Position numbers and translations under genes: made by a program. Under the pieces are notes generated by a model that worked only from the letters and a program-made list of their open reading frames with translations, had not been told where the DNA came from and ran no database searches. A DNA stretch of 64,000 nucleotides from Cohnella phaseoli (lineage in GTDB: Bacteria > Bacillota > Bacilli > Paenibacillales > Paenibacillaceae), in assembly GCF_003386235.1 (NCBI RefSeq), contig NZ_QRDZ01000027.1, forward strand, positions 62,001-126,000, given 5' to 3'. Each line of letters begins with the position of its first letter. The stretch's first letter is position 1. This document shows, piece by piece, positions 10,080 through 18,716 of this stretch.

Positions 10080-10124
10080 AAGGCCCTCACACTCCGCTCT
10101 TCCGCGGAATATGAGGGCCTTTTG
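10080..10124. terminator. Bidirectional terminator between convergent genes
   Basis: Inverted arms AGGCCCTCA and TGAGGGCCT enclose an inner CCGC-TCTT-CCGCGG region and are flanked by A-rich and T-rich runs on the two sides. It serves the nuclease gene on the plus strand and the hybrid kinase on the minus strand. Confidence 0.8.
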
Positions 10125-10133
10125 CTTACCTCG

Positions 10134-13100
10134 CTAGCTTGGATGCGGAATGAGAAAAGACACGGTCGTCCCTTCGCCGGGAATGCTGTGGATGAGCAGG
10201 CCTTGCCCGTATAGCTGAGTCAATCGGCGATTCGTATTGGCCACTCCGATGCCTTTGCCTCTGTTCGCCCAATCCAGCAATCGAGCTATTTTCCCCTCAT
10301 CCATCCCGATGCCGTCGTCGGAAACCTCAATCAACGCACAATCGTCCTGTCGCGCAATCCGAATTCGCACTGTGCCTCCTTGAGCTCGGCTTCGGACCCC
10401 ATGTCGAACCGCATTTTCCACCAAGGGCTGGATCGTCAACGGAGGCAGCATCGGACTCACATCGGCTTCTACCTCCCAGACGATGTTCAGCTTGTCCTCA
10501 AACCGTTCCTTCTCGACGTATAGATAGGAGTTGACAAGCTCCAGCTCGTGGGATAGCTCAACAAGCTTGCCGGAATTCAGAAAATCGAAGCTGATCCGCA
10601 GATAAGAAGTAAAGGCGTTCCCCAGCTTGCGCATCCTATCCGTATCTTCGTCGCTCAGCGCCATGATCGAGTTCAGGGCGTTGAACAGAAAGTGGGGATG
10701 TATTTGAGCTTGCAAATAGGCGGCTTCCAAACGAAGCTGTTCGCTAACGGACTGCTTCAAGGCGGTCAGCGCCCGGATCCGGTATTTCAGCTCTGTCGCT
10801 TCGACCGGTTTAGTTAAGTAATCGTTGGCTCCGGCAACGAAGCCGGCCTGAATGTCCTCGGGCTTGCTGCGCGCGGTGAGCAGAAGAACCGGGAGCTCCG
10901 ACATCGAGAAGCGTTCCCGTATTCTGACGGTTAGCTCGTAGCCGGACATCTGCGGCATCATTACGTCCGCGACAACCAAATCCCATGTGCCCAAGGCAAG
11001 CCGCTCAAGCGCTTCTCGGGCGGAGGTTGCGGTAAACACGTTGTACGGTTCGGATGAAAGAATGCCGGCAAGCACCTTCAAGTTGACCGGATCGTCATCT
11101 ACGGCAAGGATATTCGCATTTCCGGCATTGATCTCCGCCGTCGTCGAAGCGTTGGAAGCCGGGGAGGTGGCAGGCGTTTCGAGCAAGAGTGCGGCGGCAG
11201 CTTCACGGGATCCGACGTTCGCTTCGTCTGATCGGGCCGCGCTAGGCAGCGGCTGATCGACTGCCGGCAAAGCAAACTTGAACACGGAACCGACGCCCGG
11301 CTCGGAGTCGACGCTCAGTTCGCCGCCGTGAAGCTCAACGAGCTGCTTGGAAATGCTCAAGCCAAGGCCGATGCCGCCGTCCTCGTTCATGCCCGGGGTC
11401 CCTTGCTCGTAAGGGAGGAATACCCGTCGCCGCGTCTCTTCGTCCATTCCGGAGCCGGTGTCGCTGACGCGAATAACGACCCTTCCGTTCTCTGGGGCCG
11501 CCGAGATCGTTACCGTCCCGACATCGGTGAATTTCAATGCGTTGTGCAGCAGATTAAGCAAAATTTGTACCAGTCTTTTCTCGTCGGCCAACACATGCGG
11601 GAGCGAGTCCGCGATATCGGTCACGAGTCGAACGGGCCTGCCGTCGGTCATAAACCTCAGCATAGCGGCGACGCCGGAAGCGATTGAAGCGACGGACAAC
11701 GGCTCCTTCTGCAGAACGATCCTCTTTTCCTGCAATCTGACGACATCCAGCAGATCGTCGAGCAGATGCGACATGCGCCGGCCCACCGTAACGAGCAGTT
11801 CCATCTCCGCAACGCTTCTCTCGCCAAGCACCAGCTTCTCCCGCTCTAAAATGCTGCCGGCCATATTCATCATCCCGTGCAGCGGCGTTCGCAGCTCGTG
11901 CGAGGTGTTGGCCAGAAACTGGTCCTTTAGCTTGTCCGCTTCCTTGAGTTGAACGTTAAGCCGGGTATTTTCCTCCGCGTTGCGGAAGTAGCGCTTAAAC
12001 CAATAGGCGGAGAATGCGATGATCGCTACGATAATATCGATCGGATAATAGACGCTCGTATTGTCATTCGATGAATTGACGATGCCCCAGATGACGCTGG
12101 ACAGCACGCTGACGATAGCGAGAAACAGGTAGACAACGTCGTTTTTCCGCTCGAGTATCATCTTTACGATGATCCAGGAAAATGCCGCTAGCGGTACTAT
12201 GTAATAGAAAGTCATGATCCTTAGCCAGTAGCTGTAGCTGACGAGCTTAACGTCCGCCAACAGGACGAATAGCGTGTAGGCGAGGAACGATCCGAAGAAG
12301 ATCCGGTACGCCGCGGATCTCCCCGCTCTTCCCGCGAAAATTCTGCCCAACATCAGAATGAGAACGGAGAGCCACATATACGAAAGTAGCCGGATTTTGA
12401 TCATCCACGTGTAATTGACCGGCAGCCAATTAAGGAGGATGATTTCGTTGGATGTGACGACTGATATGCCGGCAGCGAAGAGTAGCAGTGTGAAAATCAG
12501 AAATTCTTTCTGTCGTCGGCTGAACACGAAAAGGATGCAGGAGTACAGACCGTGTAAAAGTAGGATGGCGAAGGTGACGAGTTGAAAGCCGATCGAGTAC
12601 CACCATTCGCGATCTATTGCATCCCGAGTGCCGATTCGGATAGATCGGGTAATTCCGCTTCTGGAGAAGTGATCGAAGTTGGAGGCTTGAATGAATAGGT
12701 CGATTTCCCCGATGCCTTTCGTTTCGTAGGACAACAAGTACGCCCGTGCGCTGGGAACGTAAGTGTCGCTGCTCGCTCCCACCTTGCCGAATTCGTGAGC
12801 TTTATCGTCGTTGATCTGCACGCGGGAAGAGGCGGCGATTTCCTGGATCCAGAAGCCCAGGTCGAGATCGGGATCGGGATCGATCAGAATGCGCAGCTTG
12901 TACGTACCGTAGCCATAGGCGCCATCGAAGCCATTCATGCCGAGTTTCATCCATCTTTCCGGAACAGGGATAAACCTGCTTGTACTTGCCGGTTGGAGCG
13001 CTTCGTTGTCGCGGTCTACGAAAGCCAAGGGATAGAACGTCCACTCCCCGTCGAGCGGGATGGAGGGATTGGCGTCGAAGTCCCAGCCTCGCAAGTCGAG

Positions 13101-13238
13101 CGTGCCTTGAACAACGCCTGGATGCTCCGGAGTAGAAAAGATTTCCGACCAGAACCATCTCAGACCGAGCAGGAAGCCGAGAAACAGGCTGGCGATGACG
13201 GCGGATTTCAATAATTTAGAATCGTGGATTCGCTTCAT
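10134..13238 (-). CDS. Hybrid sensor with two histidine-kinase modules and a receiver
   Basis: Membrane protein of 1034 residues. After an N-terminal helix comes an extracytoplasmic 7TMR-DISM-type domain (GTLDLRGWDFD, IPLDGEWTFYP), then about seven membrane helices to roughly residue 430, a HisKA domain with H near 447 (NTSHELRTPLHG), an HATPase domain (LLNLLHNALKF, GGIGLGLSISKQ), a receiver with Asp near 758 (VVADVMMPQMSGYE), and finally a second, LytS/YesM-type kinase with His near 849 (QIHPHFLFN) and its own ATPase (IQPLVENAVRHG). Start chosen at MKRIHDSK because the membrane helix follows; the ribosome site there is weak. No partner regulator adjoins it. A colinear paralogue lies at 58461-61577. 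Confidence 0.9.
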   Translation of the reverse strand: MKRIHDSKLLKSAVIASLFLGFLLGLRWFWSEIFSTPEHPGVVQGTLDLRGWDFDANPSIPLDGEWTFYPLAFVDRDNEALQPASTSRFIPVPERWMKLGMNGFDGAYGYGTYKLRILIDPDPDLDLGFWIQEIAASSRVQINDDKAHEFGKVGASSDTYVPSARAYLLSYETKGIGEIDLFIQASNFDHFSRSGITRSIRIGTRDAIDREWWYSIGFQLVTFAILLLHGLYSCILFVFSRRQKEFLIFTLLLFAAGISVVTSNEIILLNWLPVNYTWMIKIRLLSYMWLSVLILMLGRIFAGRAGRSAAYRIFFGSFLAYTLFVLLADVKLVSYSYWLRIMTFYYIVPLAAFSWIIVKMILERKNDVVYLFLAIVSVLSSVIWGIVNSSNDNTSVYYPIDIIVAIIAFSAYWFKRYFRNAEENTRLNVQLKEADKLKDQFLANTSHELRTPLHGMMNMAGSILEREKLVLGERSVAEMELLVTVGRRMSHLLDDLLDVVRLQEKRIVLQKEPLSVASIASGVAAMLRFMTDGRPVRLVTDIADSLPHVLADEKRLVQILLNLLHNALKFTDVGTVTISAAPENGRVVIRVSDTGSGMDEETRRRVFLPYEQGTPGMNEDGGIGLGLSISKQLVELHGGELSVDSEPGVGSVFKFALPAVDQPLPSAARSDEANVGSREAAAALLLETPATSPASNASTTAEINAGNANILAVDDDPVNLKVLAGILSSEPYNVFTATSAREALERLALGTWDLVVADVMMPQMSGYELTVRIRERFSMSELPVLLLTARSKPEDIQAGFVAGANDYLTKPVEATELKYRIRALTALKQSVSEQLRLEAAYLQAQIHPHFLFNALNSIMALSDEDTDRMRKLGNAFTSYLRISFDFLNSGKLVELSHELELVNSYLYVEKERFEDKLNIVWEVEADVSPMLPPLTIQPLVENAVRHGVRSRAQGGTVRIRIARQDDCALIEVSDDGIGMDEGKIARLLDWANRGKGIGVANTNRRLTQLYGQGLLIHSIPGEGTTVSFLIPHPS

Positions 13239-13376
13239 AGTATCGTATTCATTCGACGTTCTTTCCCGCTTTTCCTTGTTTACGCAGGACTGCATTCCTG
13301 GCGAAAAGAAGGTATAGTGTAAACATAAGCCTAATAAGGCTATTAAGTCTAAACAGATAAAGCAAGGGAGGCCAAT

Positions 13377-13955
13377 ATGTCGATATCGCTTGTGGTGCTT
13401 CAAGGGCCTAGCGCCTCCGGCAAAAGCACGATTCAGTCGCGGCTCGGCTTGCCCCGGATCGTGACGTGGACTTCTCGTCCACCGCGCGAAGGGGAAGTCG
13501 ACGGGACGGACTATTTCTTCAAAAGCCGTTCCGAGATGGAGCTTCTGTACGAACGGGAACAGATGGTGGAGATGACCGAGTATCACGGCAACCTGTACGG
13601 TACGCCGCTGCAGCTGATCGAGGACATCGTTCGCGGGGGGCTGCCGCGTTCCGTCATTTTAGATAAAGCCGGCGCGGGAAGGCTGAGAGAGCTGTTTCGC
13701 GACCGTACGCTGCTGATCGGCGTGAAATCGGACCAAGAGGATTGCCGAAGGAGGCTTGCGTCGCGGGGTCACAGCCCTGAGGAAATTCGCACCCGGCTAA
13801 GCTCTTACGACGATGAGATTGCTGCGTTGGCCGTGTGCGACCTGATTCTCAACAATACGGACGGCAATCTGAACAAAATCGATCTGCTGGCAGACTTCAT
13901 TCGGGAAGGATTGAGGAAAGGCGATGGCGCATCACTACGATCCGATAACGCTTGA
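13377..13955 (+). CDS. Guanylate-kinase-like P-loop kinase
   Basis: Cytoplasmic nucleotide kinase-like protein of 192 residues. The P-loop GPSASGKST is at the N-terminus, followed by the GMP-binding-type segment TWTSRPPREGEVDGTDYFF and YHGNLYGTP, both characteristic of guanylate kinases, then SHSPEEI-type lid residues and SYDDEIAAL. Housekeeping guanylate kinase is usually about 200-210 residues and lies near other core genes. This copy, paired with a dGTPase-like gene, may be a second, specialised enzyme. The ATG at 13377 has GGGAG ahead. The 3' end overlaps the next gene by 32 bp, implying coupled translation. Substrate specificity is not shown by sequence. Confidence 0.8.
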   Translation: MSISLVVLQGPSASGKSTIQSRLGLPRIVTWTSRPPREGEVDGTDYFFKSRSEMELLYEREQMVEMTEYHGNLYGTPLQLIEDIVRGGLPRSVILDKAGAGRLRELFRDRTLLIGVKSDQEDCRRRLASRGHSPEEIRTRLSSYDDEIAALAVCDLILNNTDGNLNKIDLLADFIREGLRKGDGASLRSDNA

Positions 13956-15153
13956 ATACGTGCGGGATCAGGCGGAGCTTGTCCGAGACCTGGATTTCCG
14001 TCTTCATCCCGGCGAATCCGCCGAACGGGGACGAGACGAATATTCGCGGGATTATGCGCGAATTTTGTATTCGGCCTCCTTTCGCAGGCTGCAAGGGAAA
14101 ATGCAACTGCTCGGAGTCGATCAGCATCATTTTATCCGCAATCGTCTGACGCACAGCATGGAGGTGGCACAGATCGCCCGGGGCATCGCCTCGGACATGG
14201 GCATCGAAAACACGTTCGTTGCCGAAGCGTGCGCGCTGGCCCACGATCTTGGCAATCCTCCGATCGGCCATCACGGCGAGACGGTGCTGAACGAGCTGGT
14301 CGGCAAGATCGGGGGATTCGAGGGGAACGCCCAGACGCTGCGCATTTTGCGCAAGCTGGAGAAGAAGCACCATGCCTACCGCGGCCTGAATCTGACCTTT
14401 CGAACGCAGCTTGGCGTGGTCAAGTATTTCCAGAGGCATGAGGGCGGCCAAAACAAAAAATTTATCTACGACGAGGACTACGACGGGATTATCCAGGTAC
14501 TTGAGGAGCGCGGCATCCGGATGGAGCAAGTGCGGACGATCGATATGCAGATCATGGATCTTGCCGACGAGATCGCTTATGCGGCGCATGACCTGGAGGA
14601 TTGCCTCAGCCAGAATCTGTTTACGATCGACGATCTGCTGTACGAGTTTCATATTGACGACAAGTACAAGACGGCTTACGGCGAGTTGGACCGGATCGTC
14701 AAGGACTGCCGGGAATTTGCCTACAAAGGCCGTCATCTAGGCTCGTCGGAGGAATATTCCTTTCTTTTTCGCAAGGAGCTTACGTCGGTCATCGTGAATC
14801 GGCTCATTCGCGACATTCATTATTACGAAGCGAAGAAGCGGCTGGACTACAAGGAATACGGAGAGCTGGCCAGAGGGCTGAAAAAGCTCGTGTTTCTCCT
14901 GATAATGCGTCGCCCCTCGGTTCAGCTGTACGAAAAGAGGGGCGAGAAGGTTCTGCGCGGTTTGTTTCAAGTGTTTGCCGACGAGCGGACCAACGCCGAT
15001 CTTAAGCTGCTTCCTCCGGAGTATCGGATGTTTGCCGACGAGGCCGAGCGGCTGCGAAACGTAGCGGACTTTATCTCCGGCATGATGGATCAATTCGCCA
15101 TGCACGAGTACGAGAAGTATTACGGAGCGGGAGAGCTGAACCGGCTCGTGTAA
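13924..15153 (+). CDS. dGTPase-like HD-domain triphosphohydrolase
   Basis: HD-superfamily protein of 409 residues related to deoxyguanosinetriphosphate triphosphohydrolase, which splits dGTP to deoxyguanosine and tripolyphosphate. Metal ligands are visible as the first His in NRLTHSMEVAQIARGIA, the HD pair in CALAHDLGNPPIGHHGE, and the later Asp in IMDLADEIAYAAHDLED. The N-terminal RDYARILYSASFRRLQGKMQL matches the family. It overlaps the guanylate-kinase-like gene, so the two may balance guanine nucleotides (inference). The ATG at 13924 has GAGGAAAG upstream. Homologues of the shorter type act as nucleotide-pool regulators, and some dGTPases limit phage replication; no evidence here chooses between these roles. 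Confidence 0.88.
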   Translation: MAHHYDPITLEYVRDQAELVRDLDFRLHPGESAERGRDEYSRDYARILYSASFRRLQGKMQLLGVDQHHFIRNRLTHSMEVAQIARGIASDMGIENTFVAEACALAHDLGNPPIGHHGETVLNELVGKIGGFEGNAQTLRILRKLEKKHHAYRGLNLTFRTQLGVVKYFQRHEGGQNKKFIYDEDYDGIIQVLEERGIRMEQVRTIDMQIMDLADEIAYAAHDLEDCLSQNLFTIDDLLYEFHIDDKYKTAYGELDRIVKDCREFAYKGRHLGSSEEYSFLFRKELTSVIVNRLIRDIHYYEAKKRLDYKEYGELARGLKKLVFLLIMRRPSVQLYEKRGEKVLRGLFQVFADERTNADLKLLPPEYRMFADEAERLRNVADFISGMMDQFAMHEYEKYYGAGELNRLV

Positions 15154-15197
15154 TTCGACCGACAAGGGACGTTATTCGCGATAAGGGGGAAGGTTCC

Positions 15198-16856
15198 ATG
15201 GAGAGAGAGTTCGATGCGATCGTAGTCGGAGGGGGACTCGCCGGGCTGGTCGCCGCCGCCGAGCTTGCCGACAAGGGGAAGAGAACGCTGCTGCTGGATC
15301 AAGAGCCGGAAGCCTCGCTCGGAGGACAGGCGTGGTGGTCGTTCGGAGGGCTGTTTCTGGTCGACTCTCCGGAGCAGCGCCGGCTGGGCGTCAAGGACTC
15401 GAAGGAACTGGCTTTGCAGGATTGGATGGGCTCTGCGGGCTTTGACAGGGCCGAAGAGGATCATTGGGGGCGGAAATGGGCCGAGGCTTATATCGATTTC
15501 GCTGCCGGAGAGAAAAGAGCCTGGCTTCACGGGTTGGGCGTGCGCTTCTTTCCTATCGTCGGCTGGGCGGAGCGAGGCGGCTATTTGGCGGAAGGTCACG
15601 GCAACTCCGTGCCGAGATTCCATATCGTGTGGGGGACGGGGCCGGCGATCGTCGCGCCATTCGAACGGCGAGTCCGTGAGCATAGAGACGGCGGAAGGCT
15701 CGTCTACCTGCCGCGCCATCGCGTCGATCGTCTGATTCGCCAGCAAGGCGCGGTCGTCGGTGTAAGCGGTTCCGTACTTGCGGCCAGCGATGCGGCAAGA
15801 GGAGAAGCCAGCTCCCGCGACATCACTGGGGACTTCGAATACCGTGCGCGAGCGGTGCTTGTCACAAGCGGAGGGATTGGCGGCAACCCCGATCTTGTTC
15901 GAGCCAACTGGCCGAGCCGACTAGGCGAGCCCCCAAAGCACATGCTATCCGGCGTTCCCGCCCACGTGGACGGCAGAATGCTTGGCATTGCCGAAGAGGC
16001 CGGAGGGCGTATCGTGAACCGCGACCGGATGTGGCATTATACGGAGGGGATCCGCAACTGGAGCCCGATCTGGCCGAACCACGGTATTCGCATTCTTCCC
16101 GGACCGTCATCGCTGTGGCTCGATGCCCGAGGCAAGAGACTGCCTGCTCCCAATTTCCCCGGCTTCGATACGCTCGGCACGCTGGAGACGCTTCGCCACA
16201 CGGGTTACGATTATTCATGGTTCATTCTGACGCAGAAAATCATCGAGAAGGAATTTGCGCTGTCCGGCTCGGAGCAGACTCCGGATTTAACGGGCAAGAG
16301 CGTACGGCAGGTGTTGTCTCGGGTGCTGCCGGGACCTACCGCTCCGGTTCAGGCTTTCCTCGACAAAGGCGAGGATTTCGTCGTGGCCGACAATCTGGCG
16401 GAGCTGGTGGCCGGAATGAACCGGCTGACCGGAGAAGGGCTGCTCCGCTTCGAAGAGATCGAGAGGCAGGTGCTGGCGCGGGACCGGGAGATGGACAACG
16501 CGTTTACGAAGGATTTGCAAATTACCGCGCTTCGCGGCGCGCGCCAGTACAAAGGCGACAAGTTCATACGCGTCGCGCGACCGCACAAGCTGCTCGACCC
16601 GAAGAGCGGACCGCTGATCGCCGTAAGATTGCATATCGTCAGCCGCAAGACGCTCGGCGGCCTGCAGACGGATCTGTCCGGGCGAGTACTAGGCACGGAC
16701 GGTGCACCGGTCCCCGGTCTCTACGCTGCCGGCGAAGCTTCCGGATTCGGAGGAGGCGGCATGCACGGCTACCGCGCGCTGGAAGGCACCTTCCTCGGCG
16801 GCTGTCTGTTCTCGGGCCGGACGGCGGGGCGAGCGGCTGCGGAGGATATTGGGTGA
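15198..16856 (+). CDS. FAD-dependent dehydrogenase, KsdD/fumarate-reductase-like
   Basis: Flavoprotein of 552 residues. The N-terminal FAD-binding motif is DAIVVGGGLAGLVAAAELADKGKRTLLLDQE. A substrate domain follows, and the C-terminal cofactor cap reads GLYAAGEASGFGGGGMHGYRALEGTFLGG. The motif VTSGGIGGNPDLVRANWP is typical of the FAD-binding dehydrogenases annotated in actinobacteria and bacilli as 3-oxosteroid dehydrogenase relatives. No signal peptide is visible, so it is probably cytoplasmic. It lies 44 bp after the dGTPase-like gene with a GGGGAAGG site ahead. The substrate is unknown and no pathway genes adjoin. Confidence 0.85.
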   Translation: MEREFDAIVVGGGLAGLVAAAELADKGKRTLLLDQEPEASLGGQAWWSFGGLFLVDSPEQRRLGVKDSKELALQDWMGSAGFDRAEEDHWGRKWAEAYIDFAAGEKRAWLHGLGVRFFPIVGWAERGGYLAEGHGNSVPRFHIVWGTGPAIVAPFERRVREHRDGGRLVYLPRHRVDRLIRQQGAVVGVSGSVLAASDAARGEASSRDITGDFEYRARAVLVTSGGIGGNPDLVRANWPSRLGEPPKHMLSGVPAHVDGRMLGIAEEAGGRIVNRDRMWHYTEGIRNWSPIWPNHGIRILPGPSSLWLDARGKRLPAPNFPGFDTLGTLETLRHTGYDYSWFILTQKIIEKEFALSGSEQTPDLTGKSVRQVLSRVLPGPTAPVQAFLDKGEDFVVADNLAELVAGMNRLTGEGLLRFEEIERQVLARDREMDNAFTKDLQITALRGARQYKGDKFIRVARPHKLLDPKSGPLIAVRLHIVSRKTLGGLQTDLSGRVLGTDGAPVPGLYAAGEASGFGGGGMHGYRALEGTFLGGCLFSGRTAGRAAAEDIG

Positions 16857-17005
16857 GCTGGAGACATCGGATTTGCGAAGTTTCGTACTTGAAGGATGGA
16901 GATGCGGGGAACAGCGCGATAGGTACGGCACCTCTTAGCGTGCGCGATGGCGGTGCAGGAGCGTTTGCAGGAGGAGGTGCAGATCCCGTCGATTCCATAT
17001 TTGCC

Positions 17006-17184
17006 AATAAAGCGGATCTTCCGCTTTATTTCCGGATGCGGGGCTGATTCGGCGCGACTAATGCGGGTTTCCCGCTTTATTTTTCAAAAAATCCGCTTTT
17101 CCTGAAATTATAACGGAGAATCCGCCCTATTTTCCTCAAAATGGCTGAGTCCCCGCATTTAAGGCGGATTTTCCGCTCTATTGC
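17006..17184 (-). repeat. Modular intergenic repeat, copy 1 (inverted relative to copy 2)
   Basis: The 400 bp between 16857 and 17256 hold no gene. Positions 17006-17184 are A+T-rich and built of short imperfect palindromes around the core GCGGAAAATCCGC. Read on the minus strand, this stretch aligns nearly end to end with 24253-24432: shared blocks include AAAGCGGAAAATCCGCCTTA, TTTTTTGAAAAATAAAGCGG and CCGAATCAGCC, in the same order. It is therefore one copy of a dispersed element, not chance low complexity. Confidence 0.85.
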
Positions 17185-17256
17185 ATTATCGTCCAACTGG
17201 CTCTTCTCGGCAGAAAGGGTTGATTTCGGATCGAAAAAAGATTGGAGGAGACCGCA

Positions 17257-17700
17257 ATGAAATTCAAAACGACGATCGAGCTTGCCGGCAAGACCGCCAC
17301 AGGTTTGCATGTGCCTGATGAGGTAGTGGCTTCTCTCGGCCAAGGCAAGAAGCCAGCGGTCCGTGTCACCGTTGGCAGCCATACGTACAGAACGACGGTA
17401 GCCGTTATGGGCGGAAGGTTTATGATCCCGTTAAGCGCGGAAAACCGGACGGCGGCCGGAGTCGCCGCCGGAGACGAGGTCGAAGTCGGCATCGAGCTCG
17501 ATCTCGAGCCTCGCGAGGTGGAGGTTCCGCCGGACTTCGCGGACGCGCTGGCGGAAGAGCCCGACGCGCATAAGGCGTTCGAAGGGTTGTCCTACAGCAA
17601 CAAGAGGCGAATCGTTCTTTCCATCGAAGAGGCCAAGACGGAGGAGACGAGGCGCAAACGGATCGTTAAAGCGATCGCTTCACTGAAGGAGAACGTCTGA
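17257..17700 (+). CDS. DUF1905 and YdeI/OmpD-associated domain protein
   Basis: Protein of 147 residues with an N-terminal DUF1905 barrel (KFKTTIELAGKTATGLHVP, VRVTVGSHTYRTTVAVMGGRFMIPL) and a C-terminal YdeI/OmdA-type segment (DFADALAEEPDAHKAFEGLSYSNKRRIVLSIEEAKTEETR). Members occur widely in bacteria and were linked by name to bacteriocin protection, but the biochemical role is unsettled. The ATG at 17257 follows GGAGGAG; a TTG at 17242 would overlap that site. It follows the modular repeat and its 3' end overlaps the convergent EamA gene by 35 bp. Confidence 0.85.
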   Translation: MKFKTTIELAGKTATGLHVPDEVVASLGQGKKPAVRVTVGSHTYRTTVAVMGGRFMIPLSAENRTAAGVAAGDEVEVGIELDLEPREVEVPPDFADALAEEPDAHKAFEGLSYSNKRRIVLSIEEAKTEETRRKRIVKAIASLKENV

Positions 17701-18610
17701 CTTCCGGAGCTGCCGGGAACAGTCGGATCTGCGTGAAGACGACGCCGGCGATAATGACGGCCGCTCCGATCAAGTCGTAGTAAAACAGCTTTTCGTCCAG
17801 GAACAGAACGCCCGCCACCATCGTAATGACAGTAGCCAGGTTGATGAAGACGCTGACCTGCGAAGCTTTCAGCACGGACAGGGCATAATTGGACAGAAGC
17901 GCACTTCCTAACGAAGCCGCGATTCCCAAGTAGAGTACGGACATCAGGAAGCTGCTGTCGCCCAAAGGCTCGAAATAGGTGGACAACGTACCGCTGGCTT
18001 GATGCTGAATCAGCGCCGAGACGTTAAATACGATAAATCCGAATGAAATCGTGACGAACGCCAGCTCGAATGGAGAGAACCTGCCTTTGGTCCTCCTCAC
18101 GAGAACGCTGTAACCGGCGGAGGACAGAGAGGACAAGAGAATCAGGAACGAGCCGAGCAAAGACGCGCCGGCCGGATGAACGCCCTGCATGATGAAGATG
18201 AAGACGAAGCCGCCCGTAGAGAGCAGGATGGCCAGCTTTTGCTGCAGGGTGGAATGCTCCTTCAGGAAGGAAGCGGCCATCACCAGCGTAAACACGGGAA
18301 TGCAGGCTTGGATGATGCCGGCCGCGGAAGACGTCGTATAGGCCAGTCCGAACGTCTGGAACAGAAAAAAGCCTGCCGGATAGAGCAGCGCGATCGGTAG
18401 AATGGCGAGTAGATCCTTCCGCCCGAGGGAGAGCTTGATCTTGCCGAGCGCCACCGGGATCAAGGCCGCGAGCAGCGAGATCGTGAATCGATGCGCTAGC
18501 GTGTCGAGCGGGCTGGCAGTCGTCAGGCTGATTTTCACGAACAGGAAAGAAAAGCCGATGATGGCGGTGTAAACGAGCGTTGCGATGTAAGCTTTGCCGG
18601 TCTGATTCAT
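17666..18610 (-). CDS. EamA/DMT-family transporter
   Basis: Integral membrane protein of 314 residues with about ten predicted helices in two EamA repeats, for example AYIATLVYTAIIGFSFLFVK at the N-terminus and SVFINLATVITMVAGVLFLDEKL in the second half. Such carriers usually export amino acids or other metabolites. The start at 18610 follows GGAGGATC on the minus strand. It is divergent from the MocR regulator at 18717, with 106 bp between them, a pairing that commonly means the regulator controls the transporter. The substrate is unknown. Confidence 0.88.
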   Translation of the reverse strand: MNQTGKAYIATLVYTAIIGFSFLFVKISLTTASPLDTLAHRFTISLLAALIPVALGKIKLSLGRKDLLAILPIALLYPAGFFLFQTFGLAYTTSSAAGIIQACIPVFTLVMAASFLKEHSTLQQKLAILLSTGGFVFIFIMQGVHPAGASLLGSFLILLSSLSSAGYSVLVRRTKGRFSPFELAFVTISFGFIVFNVSALIQHQASGTLSTYFEPLGDSSFLMSVLYLGIAASLGSALLSNYALSVLKASQVSVFINLATVITMVAGVLFLDEKLFYYDLIGAAVIIAGVVFTQIRLFPAAPEVRRSPSVKRSL

Positions 18611-18665
18611 AGATGGATCCTCCAAACGAAAATAGCGATAACGACATCGTAACCTCGAAACAGTT

Positions 18666-18704
18666 CGGTTACAATGAAAGAAACCGGTAACTGTACCGGT
18701 ACAG
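18666..18704. promoter_or_regulatory. Divergent MocR/EamA control region
   Basis: A perfect 14-bp palindrome CTGTACCGGTACAG lies at 18691-18704, overlapped by GGTAAC at 18686 and preceded by GGTTAC at 18667. It sits right before the MocR ribosome site and between the two divergent starts. It is a candidate operator for the MocR protein; no promoter boxes are clear. Confidence 0.5.
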
Positions 18705-18716
18705 AGGAGCGGGAGC

